Notes: generated from the sequence alone by a model not told the origin. Shown: positions 24,724-35,617, counted from the stretch's first letter. The stretch: DNA of 64,000 bases from Conchocele bisecta (GCA_029237695.1 CM055272.1:37786901-37850900), one strand, 5' to 3'. Numbers and translations: made by a program.

Positions 24724-26540
24724 ATGGCCGCGGCCTGCATGTCGCGCCTTGTGACGAGGCATGGACACTAAAAAAAAAGATATAGTATAACAAAAAAATT
24801 TAACCAAAAAACTTAACCAAAAAACTTAACCAAAAACTTTAACAAAAAAACTTAACCAAAAACTTCAAAGTAATTTGACCTTGACATTGGGAGGGCAGGG
24901 GAGCCGCACGGGAGGGGGTAGAATGAAAATATAGATGATGATAAACACCCATGTGAAGTTTCAAGGTAATGGGCAAAGCAGTTGCAGAGATATAGTATAA
25001 CGAAAAACTTTAACCAAAAAACTTAACCAAAAACGTTAACCAAAAAACTTAACAAAAAACTTCAAAATAATTTGACCTTGACATTGGGCACAGGGGCCGC
25101 ACGGGAGGGGGGGTAGAATGAAAATATAGATGATGATAAACACCCATGTGAAGTTTCAAGGTAATGGGCAAAGCAGTTGCAGAGATATAGTATAACGAAA
25201 AACTTTTAACCAAAAAAACAAAAAATTAACCAAAAAACTTAACCAAAAAACTTAACCAAAAACTTTAACCAAAAACTTTAACCAAAAAACTTAACCAAAA
25301 ACATCAAAGTAATTTGACCTTGACATTGGGCACAGGGGCCGCACGGAAGGGGAGTAGAATGAAAATATAGATGATGATAAACACCCATGTGAAGTTTCAA
25401 GGTAATGGGCAAAGCAGTTGCAGAGATATAGTATAACGAAAAACTTTAACCAAAAACTTTAACCAAAAAACTTAACCAAAAAAAATAACCAAAAATGTTA
25501 ACCAAAAAACTTAACCAAAAACTTCAAAGTAATTTGACCTTGACATTGGGCACAGGGGCCGCACGGGAGAGGGGTAGAATGAAAATATAGATGATGATAA
25601 ACACCCATGTGAAGTTTCAAGGTAATGGGCAAAGCAGTTGCAGAGATATAGTATAAGGAAAAAGTTTAACCAAAAAACTTAACCAAAAAACTTAACCAAA
25701 AACTTTAACCAAAAAAACTTAACCAAAAACTTTAAACAAAAAACTTAACCAAAAAACTTCAAAGTAATTTGACCTTGATATTGGGCACAGGGGCCGCACG
25801 GGAGGGGGGTAGAATGAAAATATAGATGATGATAAACACCCATATGAAGTTTCAAGGTAATGGGCAAAGCAGTTGCAGAGATGTAGTATAACGAAAAACT
25901 TTAACCAAAAAACTTAACCAAAAAACTTAACCAAAAAACTTAACCAAAAACTTTAACCAAAAAACTTAAACCAAAAACTTCAAAGTAATTTGACCTTGAC
26001 ATTGGGCACAGGGGCCGCACGGGAGGGGGGTAGAATGAAAATATAGATGATGATAAACACCCATGTGAAGTTTCAAGGTAATGGGCAAAGCAGTTGCAGA
26101 GATATAGTATAAGGAAAAAGTTTAACCAAAAAACTTAACCAAAAACTTTAACCAAAAAACTTAACCAAAAAACTTAACCAAAAACTTTAAACAAAAAACT
26201 TAACCAAAAACTTCAAAGTAATTTGACCTTGACATTGGGCACAGGGGCCGCACGGGAGGGGGGTAGAATGAAAATATAGATGATGATAAACACCCATGTG
26301 AAGTTTCAAGGTAATGGGCAAAGCATTTGCAGAGATATAGTATAACGAAAAACTTTAACCAAAAAACTTAACCAAAAATCTTAACCAAAAACTTTAACCA
26401 AAGAACTTAACCAAAAACTTTAACCAAAAAACTTAACCAAACAACTGAACCAAACAACTTAACCAAAAACTTTAACCGGACACACGTACGTACATCAAAC
26501 GGCCGACTATATCGCGCTTTCCGCAAGCGGGCGCGACAAA
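24724..26540 (+). mobile_element. Helentron-like element with a seven-unit composite tandem array
   Basis: The 5' end has GGCCGCGGCC then GCATGTCGCGCC. The 3' end has the hairpin CGCTTTCCGCAAGCG (26515-26529) followed by GGCGCGACAAA, whose inverse matches the 5' TGTCGCGCC. Between them lie seven units of about 190-245 bp, each with TTTGACCTTGA(C/T)ATTGGG (near 24876, 25072, 25316, 25536, 25768, 25991, 26225), CAGGGGCCGCACGGGAGG and GATGATAAACACCCATGTGA. Unit length varies because each also contains a variable run of ~12 bp AACCAAAAAACTT subrepeats. No protein is encoded. Confidence 0.8.
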
Positions 26541-27116
26541 GATTGCTACCCCGCTTCATACCTCTCGCGAGCGTAGCAATTTAAACCCATCTCTTTAATG
26601 TAACGCATGGAAAAGTGATTTTCCAATCAGTTATCACGAAATGTCTCGATTCGTAATTTCCAAAATTTAACTGATAAACTGAGCCCAAAACTGTGAAAAC
26701 TATAGAGAATAGTATATGTAGAGTTTTAGATACAAAGCAAGACAGACCAAAACGCCATAGGATAAGTTGGCACAGGGCACTATTTTCTTGGTCGTACTCG
26801 CCGTTTAGGCGCAGCACGACAATGGCTGCCCCCATAGAAATTTGCGTGACATAATATGCTATGCTATCCGGGAGCTCATTATACATGCGACCCACTGATT
26901 TACCGTGATGCTGGAGGTATTTATGTCCTTGACGAAAATATTTACTTCTAGACGTTCGCGAGATGTAATTGACGTCACGTTTTGACGTCATTTTAGGCGA
27001 AGAAATAATTCATACGCTAAAGTCATAATTTTAAATTTTGACAACGTTATAAGCTCACATTCACATTATTCACATTTTTCACATTCACATTTTTCAAAAA
27101 GCATGTATATACAATT
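26541..27116 (+). promoter_or_regulatory. Presumed upstream region of the TLR gene, with paired CRE sites
   Basis: Unique-looking DNA between the tandem element and the palindromic MITE. Two perfect CRE palindromes, TGACGTCA, lie at 26970-26977 and 26983-26990, 13 bp start to start. A tandem CACATT/TTCACATT run is at 27055-27092. No TATA box is assigned with confidence. A minus-strand frame (26581-26991) is open but not recognised. Confidence 0.4.
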
Positions 27117-27264
27117 TATTCCACTACCATTTTGAAATACCGGATTTATTTCCCTTGACATCTGTAAATCCGACAAAGAAACTTGTGCTCCGAACTCGTT
27201 TCTTTATCGGATTTCCAGATGTCTCTGGAAATAAATGCGGTATTTTAAAATGGTAGTTGAATAA
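27117..27264. repeat. Palindromic MITE immediately upstream of the TLR start
   Basis: ACTACCATTTTGAAATACCG (left arm) is mirrored by CGGTATTTTAAAATGGTAGT (right arm). The match extends inward through ATCCGACAAAGAAAC/GTTTCTTTATCGGAT, giving arms of about 63 bp and a ~15 base loop. It ends about 80 bases before the likely start codon, so it probably lies in the 5' untranslated region or core promoter. Confidence 0.85.
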
Positions 27265-27343
27265 TACTATATTTACTTTGATCACAATCTGCTAGCGCAT
27301 GCACATTCATGTTGTTATTGTTTCCAGATGCCATCAGCCAGCA

Positions 27344-29611
27344 ATGAACAGTGTAATTATATTGCTGCTGGTCCCCCTCGCCTGGAGTGTAGCTGCCTAT
27401 CCGTACTGGCCCCAGACAGGTTGTACGATCGCATCCGGGAGTATGACGTGTGCCAGTGTAATACCCGCATCCGTACCGAGTGGAATCACCGAGATAGTGT
27501 TGCGGAAATTGCACCCATATCAAGTGAGCAAAGCTTGCGTATTTTGCAACAAAACCTGGGTCAATGCCAAACAGTTGATGCTAACGGACGATGATGCCAA
27601 ATACATACAACGACTAAGGAATCATCTTTTTACAGGTCTGGATAATCTGGTCAACCTAACTATACATTTACAATATTTATCGCAACTGTCATTAGGAGTA
27701 TTTTCCGGCCTGGAAAAATTAAATATGTTAGATATGTCAGATTGCCAAGCACTGTCAATAAACTACATTTCGAACGCACTGTCAAACTCGAGCATTCTCC
27801 CAAACCTGAGAATTCTGATACTACACAATGTTAACACCGTTGATATTAACATCAACACGCCGACAGAAGAAACATTTCGCGGGTTTGTAAATGGCAGGAA
27901 CATTACAGGAATAGACTTTAGTTCTACACGGCTCATGTTTGAAAAGAAAAGTATAAATAAATGTATTATGTCAGTGTATCCATTGTGTGAAACAGTGAAA
28001 ATGGCGAATTTATCAGATACATTAATTATGGATACTAGTAGTAACGAGAGCAACGTAAACCCGGCTCTCTTTGTTACATGCACAAGTCTTATCACTTTAG
28101 ACATAAGTGGTATGTACACTACTTCCCAATATCTGATGACTAGAAACAAGTATTTCACCAACAAAGTCAAGACAATAACATATGATGATAATCCAGAAAT
28201 AGTTTACTTCGTGAACAACGTTGTAACGTTGATTGCCATGAGATTATTTAAATCAGTGCCGGGTAAACATCTGTACTTTGATAATTGTGTCCTGAATATA
28301 TCAGCCATCATGGCTCTGAAACATTTAGACCTTTCATATAACAGAATTAAATGGCTAGATTGTATTATTGTGTCAGCCTACATTCGGCTTGAGTCATTAT
28401 ACATATCGCACAACGATATGGAGCATGTGGCACCGATGTTCTTCCAGCAGGCTATCACATCATCTTTGAAGAAATTAGACATGTCACAGAACATGCTGAG
28501 CCATATGGAGTTGAACGAAACGGAATTGGAAACATTGTTCTCTAGTTTAGACGCGCTGGAGGTGTTGATTTTATCCACGAACAATTTCTCTCAAATTCCG
28601 CCAAATATGTTTGCGCATAACACAAATCTCAAAATATTAGATATATCCAATAACAAACTTACTCATGTAACATTTGCAATTGTAAAACTCATGGAACTTA
28701 GATATGTAGACATCAGCGGCAACGACATATCCATTTTAGATGCTGTATCAATTAACAATTTTAACTATATTTACAGCAAGCAGATACGTGACATAAATGA
28801 CCGTTTAAGACTAAATGTACACAACAATCCGCTGAAATGCTCGTCTTGTGCAGATGTCAGTTATGTTGAATGGATGTCTACGTCTCCGGTAGTCAGAGAT
28901 ACGGATAGACGATACGAATGTGTGGCCGAGAATAAGGAATCAAAGACAATTGGCCAGGACACGGTCAGCTCTACGCAGTACTTGTGTGACCGTGAAATGA
29001 TACTAAGGAGAACAATTATAATGGCTACTCTCATCCCTATCGCATTAGTAACATTGATAGTGCTGATATCCATATATATACTGAAGTCTTTGAAAGTGAA
29101 GAGAGTTGGTGCGCATGTGGATGATAGGAGACGACGAATCGAGGATGATGACTATGAATTCAAGTACCCTGTGTTCCTGTCATATAGCAGCGTCGACGAC
29201 GGCATCGTGTTGGAGCACTTGTACCCACAACTACAGGACCACTTAAGGGCATTCTGCAGGACGGATCGTGAACTCGTCTGTATTGGCGACCGGCATTTCA
29301 GGCCGGGCCAGTACATCGCCGACGAAGTCGCCCGCAGCTTGGAGATGTCTGGGCTTCTTGTTGTCGTCATGTCCGCGAATTATTGTTTCAGCGACTGGTG
29401 TATCGCGGAGCTACATCAAGCCTACCAGCTCCGTAAGCCGGCACTCATCATTTCAATCGAGCAGGTCGCCGAGCGGGAGATTCCGGTACCGTTGCGGGGA
29501 CATTTCCAGAGCCGTGTGAGAATCAAGTTTGCTCAGAACGCCGACGATGCCTACGCAATTATTCCGGAATGGGAGAATGTCTGCCATTCTATTCTGCGTT
29601 TATTGCCATGA
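27344..29611 (+). CDS. Toll-like receptor, single exon, LRR-TM-TIR
   Basis: A type I membrane pattern-recognition receptor expected to pass signals through TIR-TIR contacts to MyD88-like adaptors. The frame is open from 27299, but the ATG at 27344 is preferred because it begins a signal peptide (MNSVIILLLVPLAWSVAA), giving 755 residues. About 13-14 leucine-rich repeats follow (LKHLDLSYNRIKWL, NLKILDISNNKLTHV and ELRYVDISGNDISIL are clear). A single C-terminal LRR cap (NPLKCSSC...YEC...LC) makes it the single-cysteine-cluster type. The transmembrane segment is at about 557-579 and the TIR domain at about 607-755. Box 1 is YPVFLSYSS. Box 2 is GDRHFRPGQ, where the usual RDxxPG Asp is His. No intron or frame break is seen, as is common for expanded bivalve TLRs. 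AATAAA is at 30119-30124. The exact ligand and subfamily cannot be told. Confidence 0.93.
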   Translation: MNSVIILLLVPLAWSVAAYPYWPQTGCTIASGSMTCASVIPASVPSGITEIVLRKLHPYQVSKACVFCNKTWVNAKQLMLTDDDAKYIQRLRNHLFTGLDNLVNLTIHLQYLSQLSLGVFSGLEKLNMLDMSDCQALSINYISNALSNSSILPNLRILILHNVNTVDININTPTEETFRGFVNGRNITGIDFSSTRLMFEKKSINKCIMSVYPLCETVKMANLSDTLIMDTSSNESNVNPALFVTCTSLITLDISGMYTTSQYLMTRNKYFTNKVKTITYDDNPEIVYFVNNVVTLIAMRLFKSVPGKHLYFDNCVLNISAIMALKHLDLSYNRIKWLDCIIVSAYIRLESLYISHNDMEHVAPMFFQQAITSSLKKLDMSQNMLSHMELNETELETLFSSLDALEVLILSTNNFSQIPPNMFAHNTNLKILDISNNKLTHVTFAIVKLMELRYVDISGNDISILDAVSINNFNYIYSKQIRDINDRLRLNVHNNPLKCSSCADVSYVEWMSTSPVVRDTDRRYECVAENKESKTIGQDTVSSTQYLCDREMILRRTIIMATLIPIALVTLIVLISIYILKSLKVKRVGAHVDDRRRRIEDDDYEFKYPVFLSYSSVDDGIVLEHLYPQLQDHLRAFCRTDRELVCIGDRHFRPGQYIADEVARSLEMSGLLVVVMSANYCFSDWCIAELHQAYQLRKPALIISIEQVAEREIPVPLRGHFQSRVRIKFAQNADDAYAIIPEWENVCHSILRLLP

Positions 29612-29975
29612 TACGATGAGACCAGTGTATTCCCATTCAAATAACGTGTTTATTTGCGTGAAGCGAATTTTTTCCAGAAAGGGACAACATCCGACATTAC
29701 ATTCTATGTGTATAATATTACCCCGACACGAGTTTAGTCCAGAATGTGACAACGTCTGGCAATGTATTCTATGTATATTACCTTGGGACGACTTTAATCC
29801 GAGACGGGACAATATCTGACATTGCATTATACGTACATTACCGTGTGACGAGCCGAGTCCGGAATGGGACAGCATCTGCCGATCTATTATGGTATATGTC
29901 AATTACCGTGAGACGAGATTATTTCCGAGTGCGACAATACCTGTCATTATATTCATTATTCTGTATTTCCCACCG
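29563..29975 (+). repeat. ~60 bp minisatellite derived from the 3' end of the TLR coding sequence
   Basis: The last coding block (TCCGGAATGGGAGAATGTCT, 29563 on) recurs downstream as diverged units starting near 29668, 29738, 29797, 29858 and 29920. The unit at 29858 reads TCCGGAATGGGACAGCATCT. Each continues with CATT.TATT....TATTACC.TG.GACGA, matching the coding end and the sequence just after the stop codon. The last spacings are about 59-62 bases, close to 20 codons. The downstream units are in the 3' untranslated region. Confidence 0.8.
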
Positions 29976-30118
29976 TGGGACGCAAAAGTTCATGTACTCT
30001 GAAAATTTTGTCAACTTTTGACATCATTTACGGAAAATATGGTACATTTTGAAATTACGCAGCTGTCGGAAGGAACAAAATCACATGGCGTGTCTCATGT
30101 GTGGCCGCCGGCTGAGAT

Positions 30119-30124
30119 AATAAA
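30119..30124 (+). terminator. Candidate polyadenylation signal of the TLR gene
   Basis: AATAAA about 510 bases after the TLR stop codon and the first perfect signal noticed downstream of the minisatellite. Inference from motif and position only. Confidence 0.4.
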
Positions 30125-30221
30125 GTCCCTTACACTATTTGCATCAATTGCTAACCCCGATCATATTACTTAGCCACACAGTATGATTGTGATTTATTTG
30201 TTTCGTCAACGACAGTAAACT

Positions 30222-31241
30222 GTGGCTGTGACTGGAGAGATGGGGCTTATTAGATTTACAACAATTGTACATCTATCATCTTGCGCAGTCACGCAGTATG
30301 ATTACTATGAATATGGATTAATATGTTTTCTGTTTGTTTGTTGGTGTTTAACGGCCTATCAACAGTTAAGGTCATCTGAGGCCAGGCTAACGGGTTCGAT
30401 CCCGTATTCAACATGCTGCATTGGGAGGAAATTACCAAAATCAGAACGGAATATTTACATAAACAAAATATGTTCAGCCCTGAAATTAGAATAACCTTAC
30501 CTGGTGCCAGGTCCATACTACACCAAAGCCATTTGGCCCCTTCCCTTAAAAGTAATAGAATTACGAAAGATAGTAACACTCACTTAAGCGGTATAACCAG
30601 ATTCAACTTTCACATACAAGAATGCCAACGACGTACATGAGGGCCAAACCATGTCTCCGGTCGAGATTCCTGTAAGGAAGAATCCCGATCGATAAATTAC
30701 CCATCACATGCTCCTACCTGCCACCCACAACTAGAGACCTGGGGCTTATTAGATTTCCAACAATTGTACATCCCATATCATTTTGTGAAGTCGCACGAAA
30801 TAATTACTATGAATATGGACTATAGTCTGTTTCACGAAACCTGCCGAAATTTTACGTATATAATGCGAAAACAATAGTTTTTTTCCATAATATTAAATGT
30901 TATCAAAATTTAAAAGTGCGCCTTCTCTTTATTTCGTGAAATTTTGTCAAATATTCATTGTATTACAAAATTTATATTTAAAATTTAACATTATCGAGAA
31001 AAAGAATTGCATATTTTATATAGCCGTACAATTTGAACATGTTTCGTGAAACAGATAGTAATATGTTTTCTGACACGGCTACGTTAGTCACCGAATGGCG
31101 AACAGTGTAGCCTCTGATCAGAATACGCGGATGTACAGGCTGAACTGGGACTAAGCTGGTCGCAAACATCATAAGGTCCCATTTTCTCAGAAGGCATCAC
31201 TGATAAACACTAGATCCTTACAAATGTGGGATTGTGCAGAA
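30222..31241. other. Patchwork of old repeat fragments
   Basis: Contains ends of the TGTGGCTGTGAC family (30222-30300 and 31085-31190). A fragment around TGTTTAACGGCCTATCAACAG (30345-30365, related to 36475-36500) is also present, and the segment AATTACCAAAATCAGAACGG ... CTGAAATTAGAATAACCT recurs in part near 43322-43382. No gene supported. Confidence 0.45.
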
Positions 31242-31303
31242 TGGATTTACATTTATTGAGCATAGGCTGCAAATGCAGCCTATGCTCAATAAATGTAAAT
31301 CCA
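31242..31303. repeat. Perfect 30 bp-arm palindrome
   Basis: TGGATTTACATTTATTGAGC then ATAGGCTGCA is followed, after only two bases (AA), by its exact reverse complement. No mismatch was seen in 30 bp arms. The inner TGGATTTACATTTAT recurs in the element at 43386-43591. Confidence 0.9.
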
Positions 31304-31402
31304 ATAAATCTGCATTTATGTATCTGGGAAATGCCGTTATTTTCTTAACCAGGGACAATGTGGACCACGTGTTCCATGGTATTCATGGTACTCCATGGAG
31401 CC

Positions 31403-31841
31403 CAAGGTGCATGATCACGTGGTTATGACAACAACAACAGTGGCTGAAAGTGTTGAAATCTTGCCCACTCCAAAGTAAGTATTATTTGATATTTTCCTTA
31501 ATATGAAACGGATTTTTATGAAATATGGTGCAGCAAACGCGTCTTCATGAGCTGCATTTGGTCATCCAGGGAGTTCGGCACAGACTTATGTCGTTTTTGC
31601 GAATAATCCATTTCCGTTTCTACCGACACGGAATTTCAATTCTTCGCAAAACGACAGAAGTTTGGGCCAAAGTACAGAGACCACCAACTGCAGCTTAACA
31701 AGACGCGTTTGATGCGCCATATTTCATCAAAATCCATTGCATAATAAGGACAATATAAAAGAATACGTACTTTGAATCGGATGGATTCTGGAAGTTTCAG
31801 TAATTGTTGTCGTTGTTAGTACCACGTAATCATACACCTTG
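31403..31841. mobile_element. TIR element, CAAGGTGCATGATCACGTGG family, ~440 bp
   Basis: The left end CAAGGTGCATGATCACGTGG and the right end CCACGTAATCATACACCTTG are inverted repeats, and much of the interior also folds (CTGCATTTGGTC.../...CAACTGCAGCTTAAC). GAGCC flanks both ends, a possible 5 bp target duplication. Another full copy is at 48408-48812. Non-coding. Confidence 0.75.
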
Positions 31842-32118
31842 GAGCCACTAGCAAAATATCATTTTCAACCGACAAGTACTACGCACAGATTCAGTATAAC
31901 AGGGCATCAGTTATATTGAAAGTTTACCGAGCATGTGCTCAATATTTGAAATACAATCTCTTACATTCCATTCCTCTAATTATTCTGTTAAGATTTATTT
32001 CATGTTGCTTAAGTTTGATTGATTGATTGAATGATAGGAAAATGAAAATGATTTGCAAAATAATATAAATTGGTTCAATAAATACTGCACAGATTGGAAA
32101 CTAAATGTAAATTATAGT
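31842..32118. other. No recognised feature
   Basis: AT-rich DNA with no array, palindrome or open frame I can support. Confidence 0.3.
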
Positions 32119-33165
32119 ACCAGAGGCATTTGATAGTCTCAGAGTGTATTTATTTGAAGTATGAATTAAGGGTTGTGGAGATATAAAGATGATAATAAAG
32201 AATTATTTGAAGTAAATCGGAGTAAGTGTTGTGGAGATAAAGGTATGTAACAACTTTGAAACAAATTTCAAAGTCATTGACCTTGACCTTGGGCATGTGG
32301 ACCACATGGGCAGGCTATATAATGAAAATATGGATAATCAATAAGAAGTATTGGATGTTGGAAGTAAATCGAAGTAAGTGTTGTGGAGATATAAGGTATG
32401 TAAAAACTTTAACACAAATTTCAAAGTCATTTGACCTAGACCTTGGGCATATGGACCACATGGGCAGGCTATTGAATGAAAATATGGATGATGAAATGGA
32501 AGTATTGGAAGTTGGAAGTAAATTGGAGTAACAATTGTGGAGATATAAGGTATGTAAAAACTTTAACACAGATTTTATAATAACGTAAACTGCGAAGTCA
32601 TTTGGCCTTGACCTTGGGGCACAGGGGCCGCATGAGTGGGACACATAATTAATATATGGATGATGACCAATAAGCATACAAAGTTTCAAGCAAATCCGTC
32701 TTACGGTTACAGAGATAGTAGGTATCTGAAAACTTTAACGCAAATTTTGACAAAAAAGGGCACAGGGGCCGCATGAGTGGGACATAACATGAATATATGG
32801 ATGATGAATAATAAGCATATTAAGTTTGAAGTCAATGTGACTTAGTACTGCAGAGATATATGGTATTTAAAAAACTTTAACGCACATTTCGGACGGACGG
32901 ACACACGGACGTTCTTACGAATGGATACTTGTTGGGTTTTTACTGTATAAAAAAGTACCCAACACTACCCAAAAAGTACCCAACACTACCCTAACCCTAA
33001 CCAAGAAGACCCTAAAACGCTGGCCCAACACACAGATGAGCATTTGTTGGGTACTTTTGTACGGTCCAACAAATACCCATTCGTGTGTGCGTTAAGACGG
33101 ACGCACGGACACCCGGACGTCATTGCGATCACTGTCTCGCTCTCCGCAAGCGGGCTCGACAAAAA
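32119..33165 (+). mobile_element. Helentron-like tandem element, 5'-truncated relative of 45930-46846
   Basis: Units contain TTTGACCTTGACCTTGG or variants, CATGAGTGGGACA and ATGGATGATGA. The 3' end passes through (GGAC)n into the hairpin CGCTCTCCGCAAGCG (33138-33152) and GGGCTCGACAAAAA. The first part matches 45962 on (TTTGATAGTCTCAGAGTGTA). A separate GGGTACTTTT/AAAAAGTACCC inverted arrangement lies at 32932-33075. Confidence 0.65.
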
Positions 33166-33169
33166 TCAA

Positions 33170-34610
33170 AGTACTTATATTTGGCGCCCGAAAGACAAGT
33201 AAGTTTCACTTTAAAATCGGAGGTGTTACAATTGATATCACTGATCATTTTAAGTATTTATGAATTTATTTTTCACAAACAAGAACATTTTATAAAGCTA
33301 GACAACACATTGTACAACAAGCTAGAAAAGCTATGCATTTGCTATACAAGCGGATAAGACATTTTGAATTACCACTTGACATACAATTACAAATTTGTTA
33401 TCATACAATATTACCTATTTTGCTATACAGTAGCGAAGTATGGGGTTACGAAAACATAAAATTACTTGAAAATTTACATTGTTCTTTTTTACGAAATATA
33501 ACTAAATTAAGAAAAGGTACACCATTATATATGTTATATGCAGAACTGGGTAGATACCCAATTGTAATTGAAATTAAATCATGTATGATAAATTACTGGA
33601 TATCATTAAAAACAGGAAAGCAATACAAACTCGGCAATCTAGCATATGAATCTATGGTAAATGACCCCCATGAATATAAATGGTTTTCTTATGTGCAGAA
33701 TATTTTGAATAGTGTAGGCCGAACTGATTTGATGCTAAACCAAGAAATCCAATACCCAAGGCCACATTACAGTCAATTAAACGAACACTTAATGGTCAAT
33801 ATTTACAAAAATGGACAGAATCGTTTAACTCGTCATCAAAGGGCAAAACATACAGCTTATTTAAAACATCTATAAATTTTGGAAAATACCTCATAAATTT
33901 ACCTAAACCCAAACATATGGAAATGATAAAATACCGTACTAGCAATCACAAATTACCAATAGAAGTTGGACATTGGAATAATATTGGCATCTCAGACAGA
34001 AATTGCCCTCTTTGTAATTAAAATGACCTACTGTCTGTTCCATGTTTTTCTGCCGACGAACTTTTGGCTATTTAACACATTACACATGGAAATCGACTCC
34101 GAAACCTGGCTAGATAACTTGAAAATGATGTAACTTAGGAAATAAAAGTTAGATTTTGAAACTGATCGGTCCACAAAGAAAAAAAACATTTAAAAAAAAT
34201 CTATTTTTAGCCCCCATGTTAAATTCCCATAGGAAAATAGTTTTTTCGCAATATTTGATGGAATTTCATGAAATAATTTGTTTTGAGGAGGGTGACTTTT
34301 TTGTTATTGATAAAAAAGTACTTACTTTTAAATATTTTTTAGATTGAATGTGTTTAATAGCCAAAAGTTCGTCGGCAGCAAAACGTGGAACAGACAGTAG
34401 GTGATGAATTCCACTAACTTTTAAACTGCTCTATGTTTAATGATGAACACAAAAAATTAAAACAATGTTTTTTATATCAGACCCAACATATTGAAATTTC
34501 AAAATTTAGTGCAATCCGAGAATAAAATTGGTAAAAATAATCTTTTGTTAATAGCATTATCGACAGATTTAAGTAATGGTATTCTTCTCCGTACTAAATC
34601 CTGATACCCT
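33170..34610 (+). pseudogene. LINE reverse-transcriptase C-terminal fragment
   Basis: A non-LTR retrotransposon remnant truncated at its 5' end. The clean frame 33333-33875 reads through ILPILLYSSEVWGYENIKLL and LYAELGRYPIVIEIK, motifs of the connector region after the RT fingers and palm in many LINE ORF2 proteins. It continues in other frames to a Cys motif (NCPLCN, about 34005-34020). It is then interrupted by a MITE at 34027-34401 and resumes (CSMFND). Catalytic RT motifs are absent. It begins right after the preceding tandem element, so that insertion may have cut it. The clade is not decided. Confidence 0.75.
34027..34401. mobile_element. MITE inserted in the LINE fragment, ~50 bp TIRs, TGA duplication
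   Basis: CCTACTGTCTGTTCCATG ... GCCGACGAACTTTTGGCTAT at the left is mirrored at the right by ATAGCCAAAAGTTCGTCGGC ... GACAGTAGG. TGA lies on both sides (34024-34026 and 34402-34404), and the LINE coding resumes after it. There is no intact ORF. A 3 bp duplication would fit a Harbinger-like origin, but TGA is not the usual TWA. Confidence 0.75.
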
Positions 34611-34684
34611 TTAACCCTTTTCATTCTGAGGACACACCATTTTGTTTGTGGAAAATCCTAAATATTTTATTTATATGTGCTCAG

Positions 34685-34757
34685 AAATATATGTCGTGAC
34701 CACCATTTGAACCGTCTCATCGAGACGGTTCAAATGAGTGGTCACAACATATATTTT
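34685..34757. repeat. Palindrome
   Basis: AAATATATGTCGTGACCACC ... GGTCACAACATATATTT around CCGTCTCATCGAGACGG. Arms are about 34 bp with a few mismatches. Confidence 0.8.
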
Positions 34758-34998
34758 CATTGAGAAATAACAAAAATAAAAATAAAATATTTTAAAAATT
34801 TCATACCCATAAAGGTGTATTCCGAATGTAATGGGTTACATAGCTAACATTATGTATATGTGTGCACTTATACTAGTAGTATGTCCTGTATGTCAAATAT
34901 TGTTTGTAGTTGTGTAGTTGTGGGTGTGCAATTGGCACGGCATGTACTATTAATCTTTAATTAGTCCAAAACAAAATCCACAAACCATTTTGCTATAA

Positions 34999-35091
34999 AC
35001 ATTGTTTTAAAGTCACTCTTTTTATTAAATTTTCGACCACATGGACCATGTGGTCGAAAATTTAATAAAAAGAGTGACTTTAAAACAATGT
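34999..35091. repeat. Perfect 46 bp-arm palindrome
   Basis: ACATTGTTTTAAAGTCACTC through CGACCACATGG is followed, after a single A at 35045, by its exact reverse complement. No mismatch was seen over 46 bp, which is unusual for a natural palindrome of this length. Confidence 0.92.
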
Positions 35092-35376
35092 GTATTAAAT
35101 GTGCTTCCCGTCGGAGGTTATTGGAAATTACTACATTTTGCTATAATTTCCAAAGGGTGTAACGAGCCGTCTCATTGGAACCTACAGCATTTATGGATCA
35201 GTCTCATATACAACATGGAATAGGCCATGTCGGTTACTAGTATCCAGGGGTGAAAGTGCAACATGTATTATTTGTGGATTACGCTATTTTAATTTTTTTT
35301 GTCGTCTGCTGTATATTTTCTATTTTCCATTTTGATAATAAAAAACATGCTTTGACAGCACTTTAGAACAATTTAC

Positions 35377-35442
35377 AACATGCTTTGACAGCACTTCAGA
35401 ATCATTTCCATTGGAAATGATTCTGAAGTGCTGTCAAACCAT
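35377..35442. repeat. Palindrome
   Basis: ACATGCTTTGACAGCACTTC ... GAAGTGCTGTCAAACCATGT around CATTTCCATTGGAAATG. A direct partial copy of the left arm lies just upstream at about 35344-35365, and a diverged relative near 16660-16690. Confidence 0.8.
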
Positions 35443-35617
35443 GTTTTTATTGAGAAATAAGACAAGATATGAAAGCAACAGCAGACGACAACTGTTGTGA
35501 GTAGCGGTCTAAGGGTTAATATTCACCACAATTTACCATAAACTTTAGATTGATTTTGCGTATGACCCTATGGTTTGCACCTAGAATGGTAGCTTAAATG
35601 TCTAAAATACTGTGAGG

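Noticed and set aside
26581..26991. 136-codon minus-strand frame upstream of the TLR
   Set aside because: Not recognised, contains the paired CRE sites, and has no supporting splice or context signals.
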